A DNA stretch of 64,000 bases from Linnemannia hyalina (taxonomy: Eukaryota > Mortierellomycota > Mortierellomycetes > Mortierellales > Mortierellaceae), in contig JAHRHY010000019.1 in NCBI GenBank assembly GCA_019671135.1, forward strand, positions 1,026,001 to 1,090,000. The letters are read 5' to 3'. Shown piece after piece: positions 45,312 to 57,355 of this stretch (the first letter of the stretch is position 1; each line of letters starts with the position of its first letter). The notes beneath the pieces were generated by a model. That model searched no databases. It saw nothing but the letters and a program-made list of their open reading frames with translations, and was not told the origin of the DNA. The position numbers and the translations under genes were made by a program.

Positions 45312-47489
45312 TCAAGCGTTCGCACCAGCACCAGTTCCAGCGTCAGCACCAGCACCAGTTCCAGCATCAGCATCAGTCCCAGACCCCAACCCCGCACAAA
45401 CCCTCAAAACAATTTCGAAAATCGCATCATGATTACTCTGCTTATTCGCCACCCCAACCCTCCGCATCTCACTCTCAATCGTCTTCAACGTCTCGCCCAG
45501 TTCATGACCCGTTATATCCAGCTTCTTCTCGGTAGCATACTTCTTGATCAGTGCCGGGATCTGGATCTCGGCGCGGGGGATGGTTGCGAAATGCCCGAAT
45601 TTCGGGATCTTGCTGCCTAGGACCACTTTCTCGCCAATCGTGCCTACTAGGACGATCTTTTGGCCTCCTGTGAGCGCTGTAGCGATGGAGTTGGTGGAGA
45701 ATGTGGTAGCCGCGTTGGTAGAAGAGTCGAGGTCAACGTGGAGGGACTCCCATTTCGTGATCCTTGACGCATCCGACGCCCGCCCGCCCTGGGCCTGGTC
45801 AAACGCCATAGTAATATACGGCTTCGACCCATGCTTCTTCAATGTCACATTCCCGAACCTCTTCACCGGATGCGCCGCCAAATACTTGCTCACGGACTCA
45901 AAAACCTTCCCATCAGGCGCCAAGACCTTACACCCTTCCTTCAACCATCGAGAGTGTACACCGCGCACCTTGAGCGCCCAGGCCCGCCCCTCGACTTGTC
46001 CAACTCCTTCGACTAGAACGAACACTGTCGCCCCGAGTCCGCCTAGCTTTTGGCGGTATTCGGCATTGGCTTTTCGGGCGCAGAGGAAGACGTAGAATTC
46101 GCGGGAGGGCGTCCATGTGGAAAGGTCTGTGTCCTGTAACGCCGCTGGTGGTTGGATCGTCCATCCGTCCAATTCCCCAACCTGCCCTTGTCCTTGTCCT
46201 TGTCCTTGTTCCTGATGACGACCACCACCAAGAGCGATCCTTTCCAACAGCGCTTGAGTACTCGGTGAGAACATAACCCCAGTATACTGCACAACTTCCG
46301 CCATCTCAATCCGCGTCCTTCGCTTCGGAACAAACTCCCAAAACGGATCCCACATATCCTTCACACCTTCCAACTCGGGCCTAATTCTCGGCATAACCCC
46401 CTCCCCCGAAATCAAATACTTCACCTCCTCCCTTCCCCCACTCGCAAAAGCAGCATCCTCAAGATCTACTTGTCGATTATGAACCTCAACCATCCTCTTT
46501 ACCAGTGCCACCTCCTTCTCCCGCTCCATCGTCTTCAATGGCAATTCGACTCTCGTAATCTCAAACCCACCTCCTCCTTGTGCCTCACTATCAAGCATGC
46601 CCTGCTCGATCCACTTCTCACCCGCCTGACGGAACTGCGCAATCTGCCCCGGTCTGTCATCCCACACCTTCATCTTGCGGATCCCCGGATACTCTAGGAG
46701 GACGTTATAAAGAAACTCGCGTTTTGTACTGAAGGTGTGTAATTTGACATACACCTCTCCCCTGTCATTGGGCTGGTCAGAGTCGAGGTCGGAGGAAGGA
46801 TCGGCGGAGGAGGGGTTGGAAGAAGAATCGGCGGAAGAGGGGTTGGAAGAAGGAGGAAGACGGTAGACGGTGGCTGGTTTGGTGGCGACGAGATCGAAAT
46901 CCAGTTGCTTGGATGCAAACATGCGGAGGAGGATATCAGAATAGAGGGGCCCGTAACGGCCGGTGAGGAGGATTGTGAGGCATCCTGGGTCCTTTGCCGA
47001 CTCCCTCACCTTCGATACCTAATACAATCCAGACAAAAAAAACACCACCCATTAGTCAAATATCCGCAGTAACCCCACTCTCAAGATTTTTTTTTTCTCA
47101 TCAGTTGGAATCCCACTCCCTCAAACAATAGCAAACGAACTTACAAGATTCTCATTCCAGTATCCCGCCCATCCAGTAGCTTCAACCTCGGGACTAAAGT
47201 CTAAGGTCCCCCTCGTCAACCACCACCCAGGCCCACACTCATCCCACGCCATGATCTTGCTAAAGAAATAAGGATCCCAAATAGCAGCATTGGGAGCGGG
47301 CGATTGGAAGAGGGTCTGGTCGAAATCAAAGACGTGGACGGTATGTAGTTGTGAGGTTTGTGTGGGATCCTGGAGACGCTTGTGAGAGTATATCACTGCT
47401 GGGTGGGTGTGTAGCGAGAATCCTTGTTTTTCGTCGTCCATGTTGTCCTTGTTGTCCTTGCTTGCGGCGGCACTGTTTGGCGCGGTCAT
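45312..47489 (-). CDS. HAD-type Swiss Army Knife RNA-repair-like protein
   Basis: Two exons (47489-47145 and 47018-45312) give 683 residues. A HAD phosphatase core starts with VFDFDQTLF (Asp55 and Asp57) and continues with ILLTGR. A later KVWDDRPGQI block carries the third acidic motif. The spacing and the WWLTRGTLD block are what I recall of the HAD domain found in Swiss Army Knife RNA-repair proteins. The middle is a 2H- or ligase-like region that I cannot assign residue by residue. A GQGQGQGQ run encoded by a CCTTGT repeat lies in the second half, and the last 25 residues are a GTGAGADAGTGAGA repeat. The only ATG in the 5' part of the frame is at 47489. No experimental role is known to me in fungi. 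Confidence 0.75.
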
Positions 47490-47897
47490 GGCGAGTGCGT
47501 TTGTTGTTGGAAAGTTAAAGCGTCGAAAAGAGAAGGAGGAGAAAAAACAAGGAACGACTAAAATCAAATACTCCACCAAAGACTCAGAACCATCACATGA
47601 TACCTCTTATCGTGAAGAAAAAGTTAACATTTTTCTTTCTTTTATTTTTTGCAAAGGAGCAAAGGACGAAATAAAAAGACTTGCAAAAGGGGAAGGATGA
47701 GCATGGGGTATGTTTGTCGGCTTGGAATTGCACTGCTATTGCTCTTGGTATGTTTTTACAATAGAAAAGATGGAGGGATAATAAAGGATAAGGAGGGTGG
47801 TTGTGATGATAAGAAAGCAATTATAGTTAATGGAGGGGAATAAAAAGAATACGCAACATTAGCGAACAGGGGAGTGAGAGAGATCTAGAGAGGGCCT
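47490..47897. other. Intergenic between tandem minus-strand genes
   Basis: This holds the upstream region of the SAK-like gene and the 3' end of the Kelch-BTB gene. It is A-rich, and no coding sequence is supported. Confidence 0.5.
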
Positions 47898-50629
47898 CTA
47901 GGGAACATCCTTTCGCAAGGAAGGTTCAAAGTTGGCTACAGAGTCATACCCAACGGCTCCATAGCCGTCGCTAGTCCGTCGTGACCCAGGTGCAGTCTCC
48001 AGAATAGCCTCCTCAGGAACGCCATCAATAAACTCTTCCAGAGCCGCTCGCTGCTCTCCTGAGGAACCATCTGCGCCTCCACTCCACATCAACATCCAGT
48101 CATCCGTCTTCATGACCGCGCCGCAATGTCGAAAGATGAACTCCTGAGACAGCTTCTTGAGTCCATGTTCCTGCGAGACACACGCCGCTTGGAAGATACG
48201 GACACATGTTTCGATCTGGAGATGGTATCGGTGCAGTATCGAGGCGCAAAGCTTCTTGAGTCGCTCCAGAAGATACATGTTGGCCATCACCATCACATCG
48301 CAGACCACCGAGTACTCCAGCTCGCTGTTAACAGTGTCCGTGTACAGGAACGACAGGAACGCGTACACGACCGAGTACGGCTCTGGAAGCGTCATCGACC
48401 CTTGCTTCGACTCGATCATCCCTGACGCATTCATGTTTCTAAAGTGCGGCCAGCGTGTCGACAAAACCATTCGGTGGACGTGAATCTTGCGAGACGATCC
48501 TTTGGGAATGACCGTAAAGTCCGAAAACTCGTCATTGTCAAGCATCATGCGCATTTGGGATTGCAGGTTCGAGGGCGGGATCTGGAAGACTCCGAGATAT
48601 TCGACATTGATCGAGAGTACCTCACGAAAATGGTCGTAGGGTTGAGGGCGATCCTTCTCGGTGTTGCCAAGGAAGACCAGTCGTGGAGCCGATTCATCCT
48701 CGTCCAAGTCCATGCCACAGTCCATATCATCGCCAGACTCCAGCCGTGGAGTTTGTTGCGCTTTCTTTGAGACAATGGTAAAGTAATTCCAGACACCGTT
48801 CTCGAGACATTGGTCCACATCCAGTTTCCGCCACTCGAGTTGATCCAGATCCATTATCCAGAGGCAGTAGAGACTCGTCTGTGTGGCCTCGTTGGGGTAC
48901 TTTCCAAACACCACTAGCTGGTTGCCGATTGACTCTGAAAAGTGTTGAGACTTAAGCAGGACCACCTTTCCAGTGATGCCTGTGTGTGGGAGCACCCTGA
49001 GGGTCACCAAATCGATTGAGTATAGATCAGAGACAGTGTTGCCGGCTTCATCTTTTCCTGCATAGATCCAAAGCTTCGAGCCGATCAAGCTTGCCGAGTG
49101 GTTGTAGCGTGCGGGCACGGCATAGGCGTCTGACCACGTCCATGTTTCCAAATTCAATATCCTCATCTCCTCCAGGACATATGTGCCTTTTGACAGACAG
49201 AGGAAAGGAGAATGAGTTTGGATTTGTCAGTCATTATCGCGACGGTCACCACGCGGTCGCGATCATCTACAAAAGGTTCACAAACTCTGTGAAGGCAAAG
49301 ACTTACATTTTGAGTTTTTGGCGAATCCTCCGTAGACATACATTTTGTTTCGGTACACTGTGGCCGAATGAAGGTAACGCGCCGGCACCTCGCCCCTGAT
49401 CTCTGGTCGTGACCACGTCCGCGTCTGCAATGAAAACATAATCACATCGTCACGATAATCCGTGTACTCATTCGCACCACCTAATCCATTTTGACAAAAA
49501 CGCAGAGTGAGACGTGCCGTTCTATCATCCCGAATCCAATGACATTCTTTTTGATGGTCAAAGAATAATATGTCGCATACCAAAGATGATGATGTTCTGG
49601 TTCCATAGGACTGCAGTATGTCCATATCGCTTGGTAGGTGGGACACCGTCCTTGGCCTATATACACAGTTGTCGAAAAAATTGGGGGATGGTCAGAAGGA
49701 CAACTTCAATCGCTGTTTTTTTGATTTATGCGAGCTGCCAACTTTAGAAGCAAAACAAAAGGTGTGGTAGGACAGGCAGGTATCATGACCTCGCATTCTC
49801 TCCCCTTTTTTTTTCAACACGTCTTCAAGCTCCCATGTCTGCCTTTACTTGATTTCTTCTATATTCGTCTTCTCGGCTCCCGCTGTTCTGCCTTTCCCGC
49901 CTGCAATTGCAGTTGTCCTTTTGCATTCCGGCGCAGGACGAACAAAGTGTTGAAAATGCAAGTAATATAATCCAATCAAAAGGTCCTTTTCAGTTGCCTT
50001 GTGTGGCTTCTTTCTCATCATCTCTTCACCCCCTACTGTCGTCTTTTGTTTCCCACCTCCCCAGCAATCATGCCCGCCCCCCCCCTCTTGCCCACATCGC
50101 CCCTGGATCGCCTCTTGTTGACATCCCTTTCCTGCTTGACTAGTTTTGTCTCAGAATAGGGTGCAAGTGATTATTTTTGTCTTTTTGCTGTCGTCAGCCG
50201 TTTCCAGGTTAAAGAGAACTCTCTTATTGTCTGTGGGTATGGGCCCTGGATTCGACTCTTTATGGATAAAGACACACCAAAAAAAACCCTTGCCAATTAT
50301 TCCTATAAGTAGGCTAATATGTGATTGTTGACAAAACAAACGCAAAACACACACACACACACACACACAAGGTGGACCACACGGATCTTGTATGTCTCTC
50401 CTCTGTCCCCTCAAAAGAGTATTTTCAGCTTCAAACTAACAAACGAAAAGAAGCTTACCACGATACAGTCCCAATGCATGGTAACGAGGTCGAGGACGTG
50501 AAGGTCATTGGTGACATGTCCTCCTCCTCCAAAGAGATATAGTTTCTGGTCGACGCGCGTGAACGAGGGTCGCCAGAGTCCGACCAAGTTCTGACCCGTG
50601 GTCCTGCTTGGCTTTGCAAACTTTAGCAT
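47898..50629 (-). CDS. Kelch-BTB protein, Ral2/LZTR1-like architecture
   Basis: Four exons (50629-50459, 49656-49581, 49480-49307 and 49186-47898) give 569 residues. The N-terminal 230 contain Kelch repeats with the signatures KLYLFGGGG-NDLHVLDL, TKRYGHTAVLWNQNIIIFGG, ARYLHSATVYRNKMYVYGG and ARYNHSASLIGSKLWIYAG. The BTB domain begins near residue 355 (LDNDEFSDFTV) and continues with HRMVLSTRWPHF and a YTDTV strand. A BACK-like helix region then runs to the tail. Kelch followed by BTB is the layout of fission-yeast Ral2 and animal LZTR1, both of which act on Ras. The specific Ras link is inference from layout. Intron 1 is long (802 nt). Confidence 0.8.
50346..50370. repeat. AC microsatellite inside intron 1 of the Kelch-BTB gene
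   Basis: About twelve AC dinucleotides occur in a row. They lie inside the 802-nt first intron and do not touch an exon. Confidence 0.9.
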
Positions 50630-52268
50630 AGTTGTTTTGTGTGTGTGGGTCCTTGTTGAGCTTTGTTGTTTTGGCGCTCCACGGATAAATGCTTCTGATG
50701 GGGTTGCGTTGGTTGTTTGTTGGTATATCGAAGTCGCTTGTTAGATTGTCGCTTCCAGCTTCTTTGGCTTCGTTAGAGTTGGTCTTGTTTGTTGGTGTGA
50801 GTTGCGGAGATGGTCAGAAGCGTACGGTATGAGTGAGTTTTGGGGGGGGGGGGGGGGGGGTATGAGTCGTAAGCTTCTTTTGTTATGGGTATATGTGGAT
50901 GAGTAGGTTGGTTAGCTGCGCTCGAGCCTTTTGAATGGAACAGCGAAGGAGAGAATCAGAAGCGGAAGTGAGAGTGAGAGTGGGGAATGAGGAAGATGGG
51001 AATAAGAATGAGGAGTGAATGCGGGATGGGAGTGAACGTTCAGGGAGTTTTTTTTGGGAGTGCGCGAGGAAGAGAAAAGGAAGAAGAGAGTGAAAAAGAA
51101 GGATTAAAAAAAAGGAGCAGACAGACGCACACAAATTTGCAGGCGAGAAGAAGAAAAGGGAAAAGTAAGGAGGTGGACGACAAACAGACGAAAAATGTAA
51201 AGCTGTCAAGCATAACCCAAAAGGCAGCGAACGACATACACACGCACACACACAGGCATAGTCATATATAAGTGAACACAACAGTAAGCATTACTGGCCT
51301 TGTGGTCGATGGAGATGCATCCAACATATACGCACATTAATATACGTTGAAAGGAAATGGATAAACCATGCTGTTCGTTGTCTTGTCTCCTTGTGAGATC
51401 AATACATTGATTGGTACTCCAACTACTCCTGGCTCTCCCACTCTCCTTCCTCCTTCCTCCTCCTTCCTTCTCGCTCATCCCTTAATCTTGACTGTCATTT
51501 ACCAACTCCTTCCTCTCCTCTTCACTAACCGATTCCCAAGGCCTCTTCTACACCATTCACCCCTCTTCATTTTCTTCGTCTTCTTCAGCTCCCCCTCCTT
51601 CTCACATCGCATGTCCGTTCCTCGCTCCAGCGCCACGCCCTTTTCAACCCCGCTAATCAACAGGTATCCGTTCTCAATCGGCAAATCGGTTGACGGATCT
51701 GCTCTTTGGCCAAAGAGACAAAGGAGAACCAGGACAAACAAAACGTCAAACACACCGTCGTTGTTAAGGCACGTTGTTGTGCCTTGCTGTTGCTCTTTCC
51801 TGCTGTTTGTGTAGTTTGTTGACCATGGACATCGAACCCCTTATTTGAGAAGAAAAACAAATTCGAGCAGTAAAAGGCACTAAAGGAAGAATCACTTCGT
51901 TCCCCAAATGACATTCCAGTGTATCCCAACCATAATTGCCTTTTTCCTCTTTACCCTTGTCTATCAATCTTGTTTTTTTTTATATTTATTTTAGGCGTTT
52001 TCTTTTGTTTGCATTAGTTATGCTAGACCATTTAGCTGTGCAACACATCCTTCTGTCGTCTGGTACTTCTGTGCAGCACATTTGCGAGCAAAAACAAAGA
52101 CGCGTCAAGTCCGCCGCGCCGCTCTTACTTGTACGCGTTCTTGAGTTCAAAAGCAGTCATTGCGTGAATCTTTGCAAATCTGAGTATGTCGCGAGTGGTT
52201 GTTTGTAATGTAGGTACGGAAAAAGATAGCATACTGGCTGACCATCGTTCCTGCCAACTTGATCGAGT
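50630..52268. other. Intergenic stretch with a possible small gene on plus
   Basis: Upstream of the Kelch-BTB gene the minus strand is pyrimidine rich, and a G run of about 19 lies near 50843-50861. On the plus strand 51430-51610 is a pyrimidine-rich leader followed by ATG at 51611 and an open frame of 67 codons to 51814, MSVPRSSATPFSTPLINR at its start. A GTATCC donor near 51662 could end a first exon instead. I cannot identify a product, so I list it here rather than as a gene. Confidence 0.35.
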
Positions 52269-53455
52269 TCATCGATTACGCTGATGTTCAGGGTCCGTCA
52301 ATGGGACATACTGATCAATGTTAAGAATGGGGCAGAGGGAGAAAAGAAAACGGGTCAGATGTGCAAGCGCAGCAGTGAATGACGTTGGAATGGCGTATCA
52401 CTGAAGGAGTAGAGGCAAGAACTTACCCAGACATCCATGGCCCTCTTCTTGGTGACGTTGCCATCCTTGTCCTTGTCAACCACGAAGATCGCCTGACCGT
52501 TCTCATCGCCCACAGGTATAAACATCCTCCCAGGCGCATTCAGCTGTTCCACCAGTTTATCATGCAACTCGGACGCCGCTGCACCCACATGGCTAACATG
52601 ATTTCCATCACAAGAAAGATTACAGTTAGTATGTGTATGAAGACCGATCAGTAATAAGTGTTCAGTCACCGTTATGGCAACGTCATGGCAACGTCATGGC
52701 AGTGTAGCAAAATGTTAAGACATACATGCAGTCGTAGGGTGCATCCTGAGGAAAACCCACACGACCATCGGCAGTGTGAAAGGAAACACGATCGTTCTGA
52801 AGGAACTCTGGATGGTCCTTTTTGGTGTTTTGTTTGGCCAGTTCCACCAGTTCTGGAATGTGCTCAACTCCGACAGCGCGTCCCTGTGTCCCAACCATCT
52901 CTGCCATGCACACCGTTAAATATCCGCTGCCACTGCCCACATCAAGAGCTAACAGCGAAAGAGAAAGGAAGTAAAAGTGGTCAGCGCTCTGCATCCAGTT
53001 GATGAGAAGGGTAGAGATATGTTGCTAAATGAATAGAAGGTGTGTTACCTTTGGCTCCAGGGAAGAGAAAGGGTGCGAGACTTTCGAGGGCAGCAGCGTG
53101 CATATGTGGAGCCGAGATGGTTGAGTTGTGTCCGATCGTCTGCGGCGCATCCTAGATATGTCAAGATATCATCTTGTCAGCTGTGGATCCTTGTTCAACA
53201 GAAGTGAGCAAAAAGCCTGGCTGAGAGAGGGAGAGGGGGAGAGAGGTAGAGGGGGAGAGGGGGAGAGAGAGAAAGTGAGAGAGAGAGAGAGAGAGAGAGC
53301 ACAAAAAAAGGTACCTCGTAGGGTTTGAACCTTGAGTAGTGTCCTCGGTCGACGGCGAGCATGGCAGCTTTGACTGAGGGGGTTGAGATGAGATTAGCTT
53401 GGGCCATTCGATTGATGAGGTCTTCGTTTGAGACTCCTGTACATCTCCATGCCAT
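52269..53455 (-). CDS. PCMT1: Protein-L-isoaspartate O-methyltransferase
   Basis: Five exons (53455-53315, 53151-53049, 52948-52726, 52592-52427 and 52310-52269) give 224 residues, close to the usual 227. The enzyme methylates isoaspartyl residues in aged proteins so they can be repaired. The S-adenosylmethionine motif [10 protein letters not shown] lies at 83-92. The family blocks [28 protein letters not shown] and IHVGAAA precede and follow it, and the protein ends with [10 protein letters not shown]. The last exon of 42 nt was placed because it supplies this conserved YVPLTD ending. A GA-rich microsatellite sits in intron 1 near 53221-53300. The gene is divergent from FAF2 by 315 bp. Confidence 0.95.
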
Positions 53456-53769
53456 GATGAATTTCTTTGAGTTGTGTGTGCGAATGAAAAGATTAGAGGA
53501 AAAGTGAGAGGTGTATGTGAGCATGGAAGAAAGAGCAACGGTTCTTTTGCAGAGGAGTAGGCTGACTACTATCACTTGATATGAACATGACACGTCACCT
53601 GCCCTCTAGTGCCATTCTAAGCCTTTCCTGAACTTATCTTCTTTCTTTTCTTCTTCATTGCTATTCTCCTGACTCCTAACACACACAATCGACTCATCGA
53701 CAACCAATAACCAATAACCAATAGCCTTCCCTCAACAACAACAACTCCAAGGAAGACACATTCAACCTC
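53456..53769. promoter_or_regulatory. Divergent promoter region of PCMT1 and FAF2, 314 bp
   Basis: The two start codons face away from each other. The plus-strand half has a T- and C-rich stretch and an AATAACCAATA tandem (about 53705-53722) that includes CCAAT-type boxes. No further element is clear. Confidence 0.45.
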
Positions 53770-56169
53770 ATGGACGTCCTGGACCAGCTCACAGAGGACC
53801 AGAAGGGCATCCTCGAGAACTACCTCGTACGTGTCCCCCTTTATCTCCTTCACTCCTTTGAATGAACTCAGGAACAGGGACAGCTTTTCTGGAATGAAAT
53901 GACACCATGGTTGACCATTCATCATTCCCTTCCTATCAACTCACTAGGCTGTCACCGGACAGAATGACCTCGAAATTGCCGTCCTTGCCCTAGAACATCA
54001 CTCTTGGCAACTCGAGGCAAGTCCTTCTTCACCCCCTCAAAACCGACACAGACTCCCGCAAGGTGGCAGAAGGATGTTGATCACATACAGCTAGGGCTAA
54101 CCTCCGATTATCGATTCTTTTAATACGAGTTAGACCGCAGTGCAGGCGCAGTTTGGAGACACACCCGCTCGTTCGCGAACAGATGAATCCCTGGGCGGAT
54201 TAGGAGTCGACGGCAACAACACTAACAATATCGACAGCAGTGACGAGGATGATCACCCTGCGCCGCCGCCTCCTCCTCCCCCACCATCTGCGCCAACTCA
54301 TCATCATCAAGCTAATGCCCCTAGGTAAGGAGATAGACACAGATCAGTGACATTCTTTCCTTTCCACCCTTCAGCTCTCCTGTCATGCAAGATGTCCAAC
54401 TCAAAAAATGTTCTCTTTCTTATCTTCCTCTTCATTATAGACCTCCCGCTTCATTTGTAAGTGACATCGGTTTCCCATATGACGTGCTTATCGATCTGGC
54501 GACTGTGCAACAATGAACAACTAAAGACCTTGACTGAGCCGAGTGCACGGGCAAATGTAATCTAACCTGAGCTTTGGTCTTGTTTTCTCTTTCACAACTG
54601 GCAACCGACAGCCTCGAAGCTTCTTGTCGTGGTTCTCTTGGCCCATCAATACCATCTGGGGTGTCACTTGGTCCTTCCTCGCCTACTTCTGTAAGTATCC
54701 ATCGTTCCACGATCACCTTGAAGACACACCCGCCAAGCGGGTGTATTGCTCGCCGGGAATCGATCGTCAGGTTCTGACGCATAAAGTGACATGATCATCG
54801 TCATATATCTACATAGACACGTTGTTCCCACAGACGTTCAGACAAGCCATTACAGGACAGTCGACACGAACAGGACCTTCGAGACCACCACAGGACCCAA
54901 ACTCTGTCGCAGCCCGCTTCTTGAGGGACTATGAGGAGAGCTATGGAACAGTCCATCCCAACTTTCACGCCGGCGGATACTCTGCTGTAAGTGTGGACTC
55001 AGGGATTTCGCTTTGCCAAGCATGTGGAACCAGCACCCAGAAATATCATAAACGGGAACTGATGTTTATTGTGTAATGCATGTTTTGCAACATTAGGCGT
55101 TGAACAAGGCAAAGAACGACTTGAAGTTCTTGGTGGTTTACTTGCATTCGGATGAGCACGATGCAACTGACAAGTTCTGCAGGGAGACATTGGCAGACAG
55201 TGAGCTCTTGAACTACTTGCGCACCAACGACTTTCTTGTCTGGGGCGGAAACGTCAAAGAGACCGAGGGATTCCAAGGTACGCATCATACTGCTCTTCTA
55301 TCTCATGGTATTCATATGACAATTTTTTTTGGCTCTCTGAACACTCAACCCTGCTACACATGCTGAACGCTAACTTTTTTTCTATATACACATGTTCGAT
55401 TTGAATAGTTGCGACGACATTGCAAACGGTTCGGTATCCTTTTATCGGCGTTATCGCACTCTCTCAACCAACGGCAGGATCATCGGCAACTAAGATGGTG
55501 TTGGTCGATCGGTTGGAAGGCCCTTCGACTGCAGAACAGGTCATTCAGCGTTTGAGCCAACAGGTGACTCGTCAGTCGGCCGCCCTGGACCGTCTGCGTG
55601 CCGATCGCAGAGAACGCGAGATGACTCGGGAGATTCGCCAGCAACAGGATGATGCCTATCAACAGTCTCTCCGCGCCGATCGTGAGAAGGCCCGTCAACA
55701 GAGGGAGGCCCGTGAGGCTGCAGAGAAACTGAAGCGTGAGCAAGAAAGGATCGAGGCTGAAAGGCTGGCTGCCCTGGACCGTCGTGAACGCCACTTGAAG
55801 TACCTGTTTGAGAACCTTCCCGAGGAACCTGCTGCTGGCGAGGCTGGATGTGCGAGATTGAGCTTTAAGCTGTGGAATGGCGAGCGTGTGATCCGGCGAT
55901 TTAAGGGCACCGAGCCTGTGGAACACGTGTATATCTTTATCGAGACGATCGAGTTCCGCGAGAATGGAGCCAAGGCCGAGTCGCAGCTTGAGGCAGAGGA
56001 GCATGTCGGATACACCCACGAGTATGACTTTGTCTTGATCTCGCCCTTCCCTCGTACCAAAATCACTGACCGGAAGATGTCGATCAAGGATGAGCCCGTT
56101 TTGTGGCCCAGTGCCAGTTTGGTTGTTGAGCTGAAGGAGGATGAAGGTGAGGATGTCGATGACGAGTAG
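53770..56169 (+). CDS. FAF2: FAF2/UBXD8-like UBX protein (ER-associated degradation)
   Basis: Eight exons (53770-53826, 53948-54016, 54134-54324, 54441-54456, 54612-54690, 54817-54986, 55097-55277 and 55409-56169) give 507 residues. The UBA domain is residues 1-48. A Pro-rich linker precedes a hydrophobic hairpin with SWFSWPINTIWGVTW near 116-138, which anchors such proteins in the ER or on lipid droplets. The thioredoxin-like UAS domain (FLVVYLHSDEHDATDKFCR) follows, then a long basic-acidic coiled coil of about 90 residues and a C-terminal UBX domain. Family members recruit the Cdc48/p97 ATPase. Exon 4 is a 16-nt microexon; without it the hairpin exon falls out of frame. Intron 2 uses a GC donor (GAG|GCAAGT), required by the conserved LE-TAVQ junction. 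Confidence 0.95.
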
Positions 56170-56367
56170 ATACAAGTCTCTTTTTTTCTGTACTTTTCCC
56201 CTTCAAATGTATCACCACTACCCCTTCAATACTGTGTTACATTGATATGCATGTCCTTCTGGTCAACGATCGAGGTCCAAGGCTGTGTTGCTTTTGCTGT
56301 TGTGCACGTTTTTTTATTAGAATACAGTTGTGTTGTTGTGTTTTTTGTTTTTTTTTCTTGTTTTGTT

Positions 56368-56441
<74 letters not shown>

Positions 56442-56493
56442 GCAAAGATATTCGCGATTGGCATTGGTCTCCCAAGGCTTTGTTGATCCCAGA
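56170..56493. other. Convergent 3' region with TTG repeat
   Basis: FAF2 (plus) and RPB11 (minus) end toward each other across 324 bp, most of which is taken by T-rich sequence and the TTG array. No gene is seen. Confidence 0.6.
56368..56443. repeat. TTG trinucleotide array, about 25 units
   Basis: A nearly perfect run of TTG (CAA on the other strand) lies 50 bp from the RPB11 stop and about 200 bp from the FAF2 stop. It is read as poly-Val, poly-Leu or poly-Asn in open frames, all of which are artefacts of composition. Confidence 0.95.
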
Positions 56494-57355
56494 TTAGAAG
56501 TCCATGTCGACCTGGTGAGACGACAAATCTTCGCCCTCGCCATTATCCACCTTCGAAGCGTCTGACCGAGCGCGGATCAAATCCATCTAAAACCACACAA
56601 ACACACATACACATACACGTACAACAAAAAAAGTGTATAAGAAGTTAACAACAAAGCTCTCGCCCAGTCCAGAACAAAAAAAAACCCCCTCGCGGCCCAG
56701 AAGATCAAGCAAAGTTTTCTTACCTCGAACTTGTTCTTCATGCTTCCGACGGTCTGGATGAGTTCTGTGACGGCGTTTCCGAGGACGTGTGCAGGGTTGG
56801 TGTCGGGCGTTGTTTGGACCTTGAGGATGAAGTAGTGGTCCAAGGGGTGAGGCATCTTGTATCCTGCGAACAACACCTTGGGATCCTCCAGCAATTGCCT
56901 AAGATCCACATTCAAAAAATAAGTACCAATTGATGAGTGGTTTTGTCCTGGATTGTGTTGGTCAAGGTTCTGGGGGTAGTGATGTTACTAGAAGAGAGTT
57001 TCCTGTGGCTGACCGGGTGAGTGAGTGATAAGGGCGACTTACATCCTGAGCATGTTGGCGAGGGTGTGGTCTTCCTTCTCGATCTTGAATGTTGCTGCGT
57101 TGGGGATCTTTGTATCTGGTGTAATCGTCAGCCTGTATCATCGAAAAAGAAAAAATATATGGGAAGTCAGTGACTTGATTTTTGTAGACGACATGGTAAA
57201 TTCAAGCTGATCGCGAACAAGAGTGTCGGCTGGTTGGTTATGGCCCGGCAGCTGAGCCTGATGTCGAAAACGTGTATGTGTGGTGGGGGTGGAGGAGCAT
57301 ACTTCTTGACGCCATCGGGCAAGACGAAGAGTTCGAAACGGTCGGGTGCGTTCAT
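56494..57355 (-). CDS. RPB11: RNA polymerase II subunit RPB11
   Basis: Four exons (57355-57303, 57132-57043, 56898-56724 and 56586-56494) give 136 residues. RPB11 pairs with RPB3 in the assembly platform of RNA polymerase II. The protein starts [10 protein letters not shown], as most orthologues do. It then has the strand [10 protein letters not shown], the signature [10 protein letters not shown], the block [18 protein letters not shown], and VQTTPDTNP followed by a long C-terminal helix. The tail after residue 105 is longer and more acidic than in animals and ends VDMDF. The last exon carries only this tail. The start lies 490 bp from the divergent proteasome gene. Confidence 0.95.

Noticed and set aside
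56226..56565. Open frames with poly-Asn, poly-Val or poly-Leu
   Set aside because: They are translations of the TTG repeat between the FAF2 and RPB11 stops and have no flanking conserved sequence.
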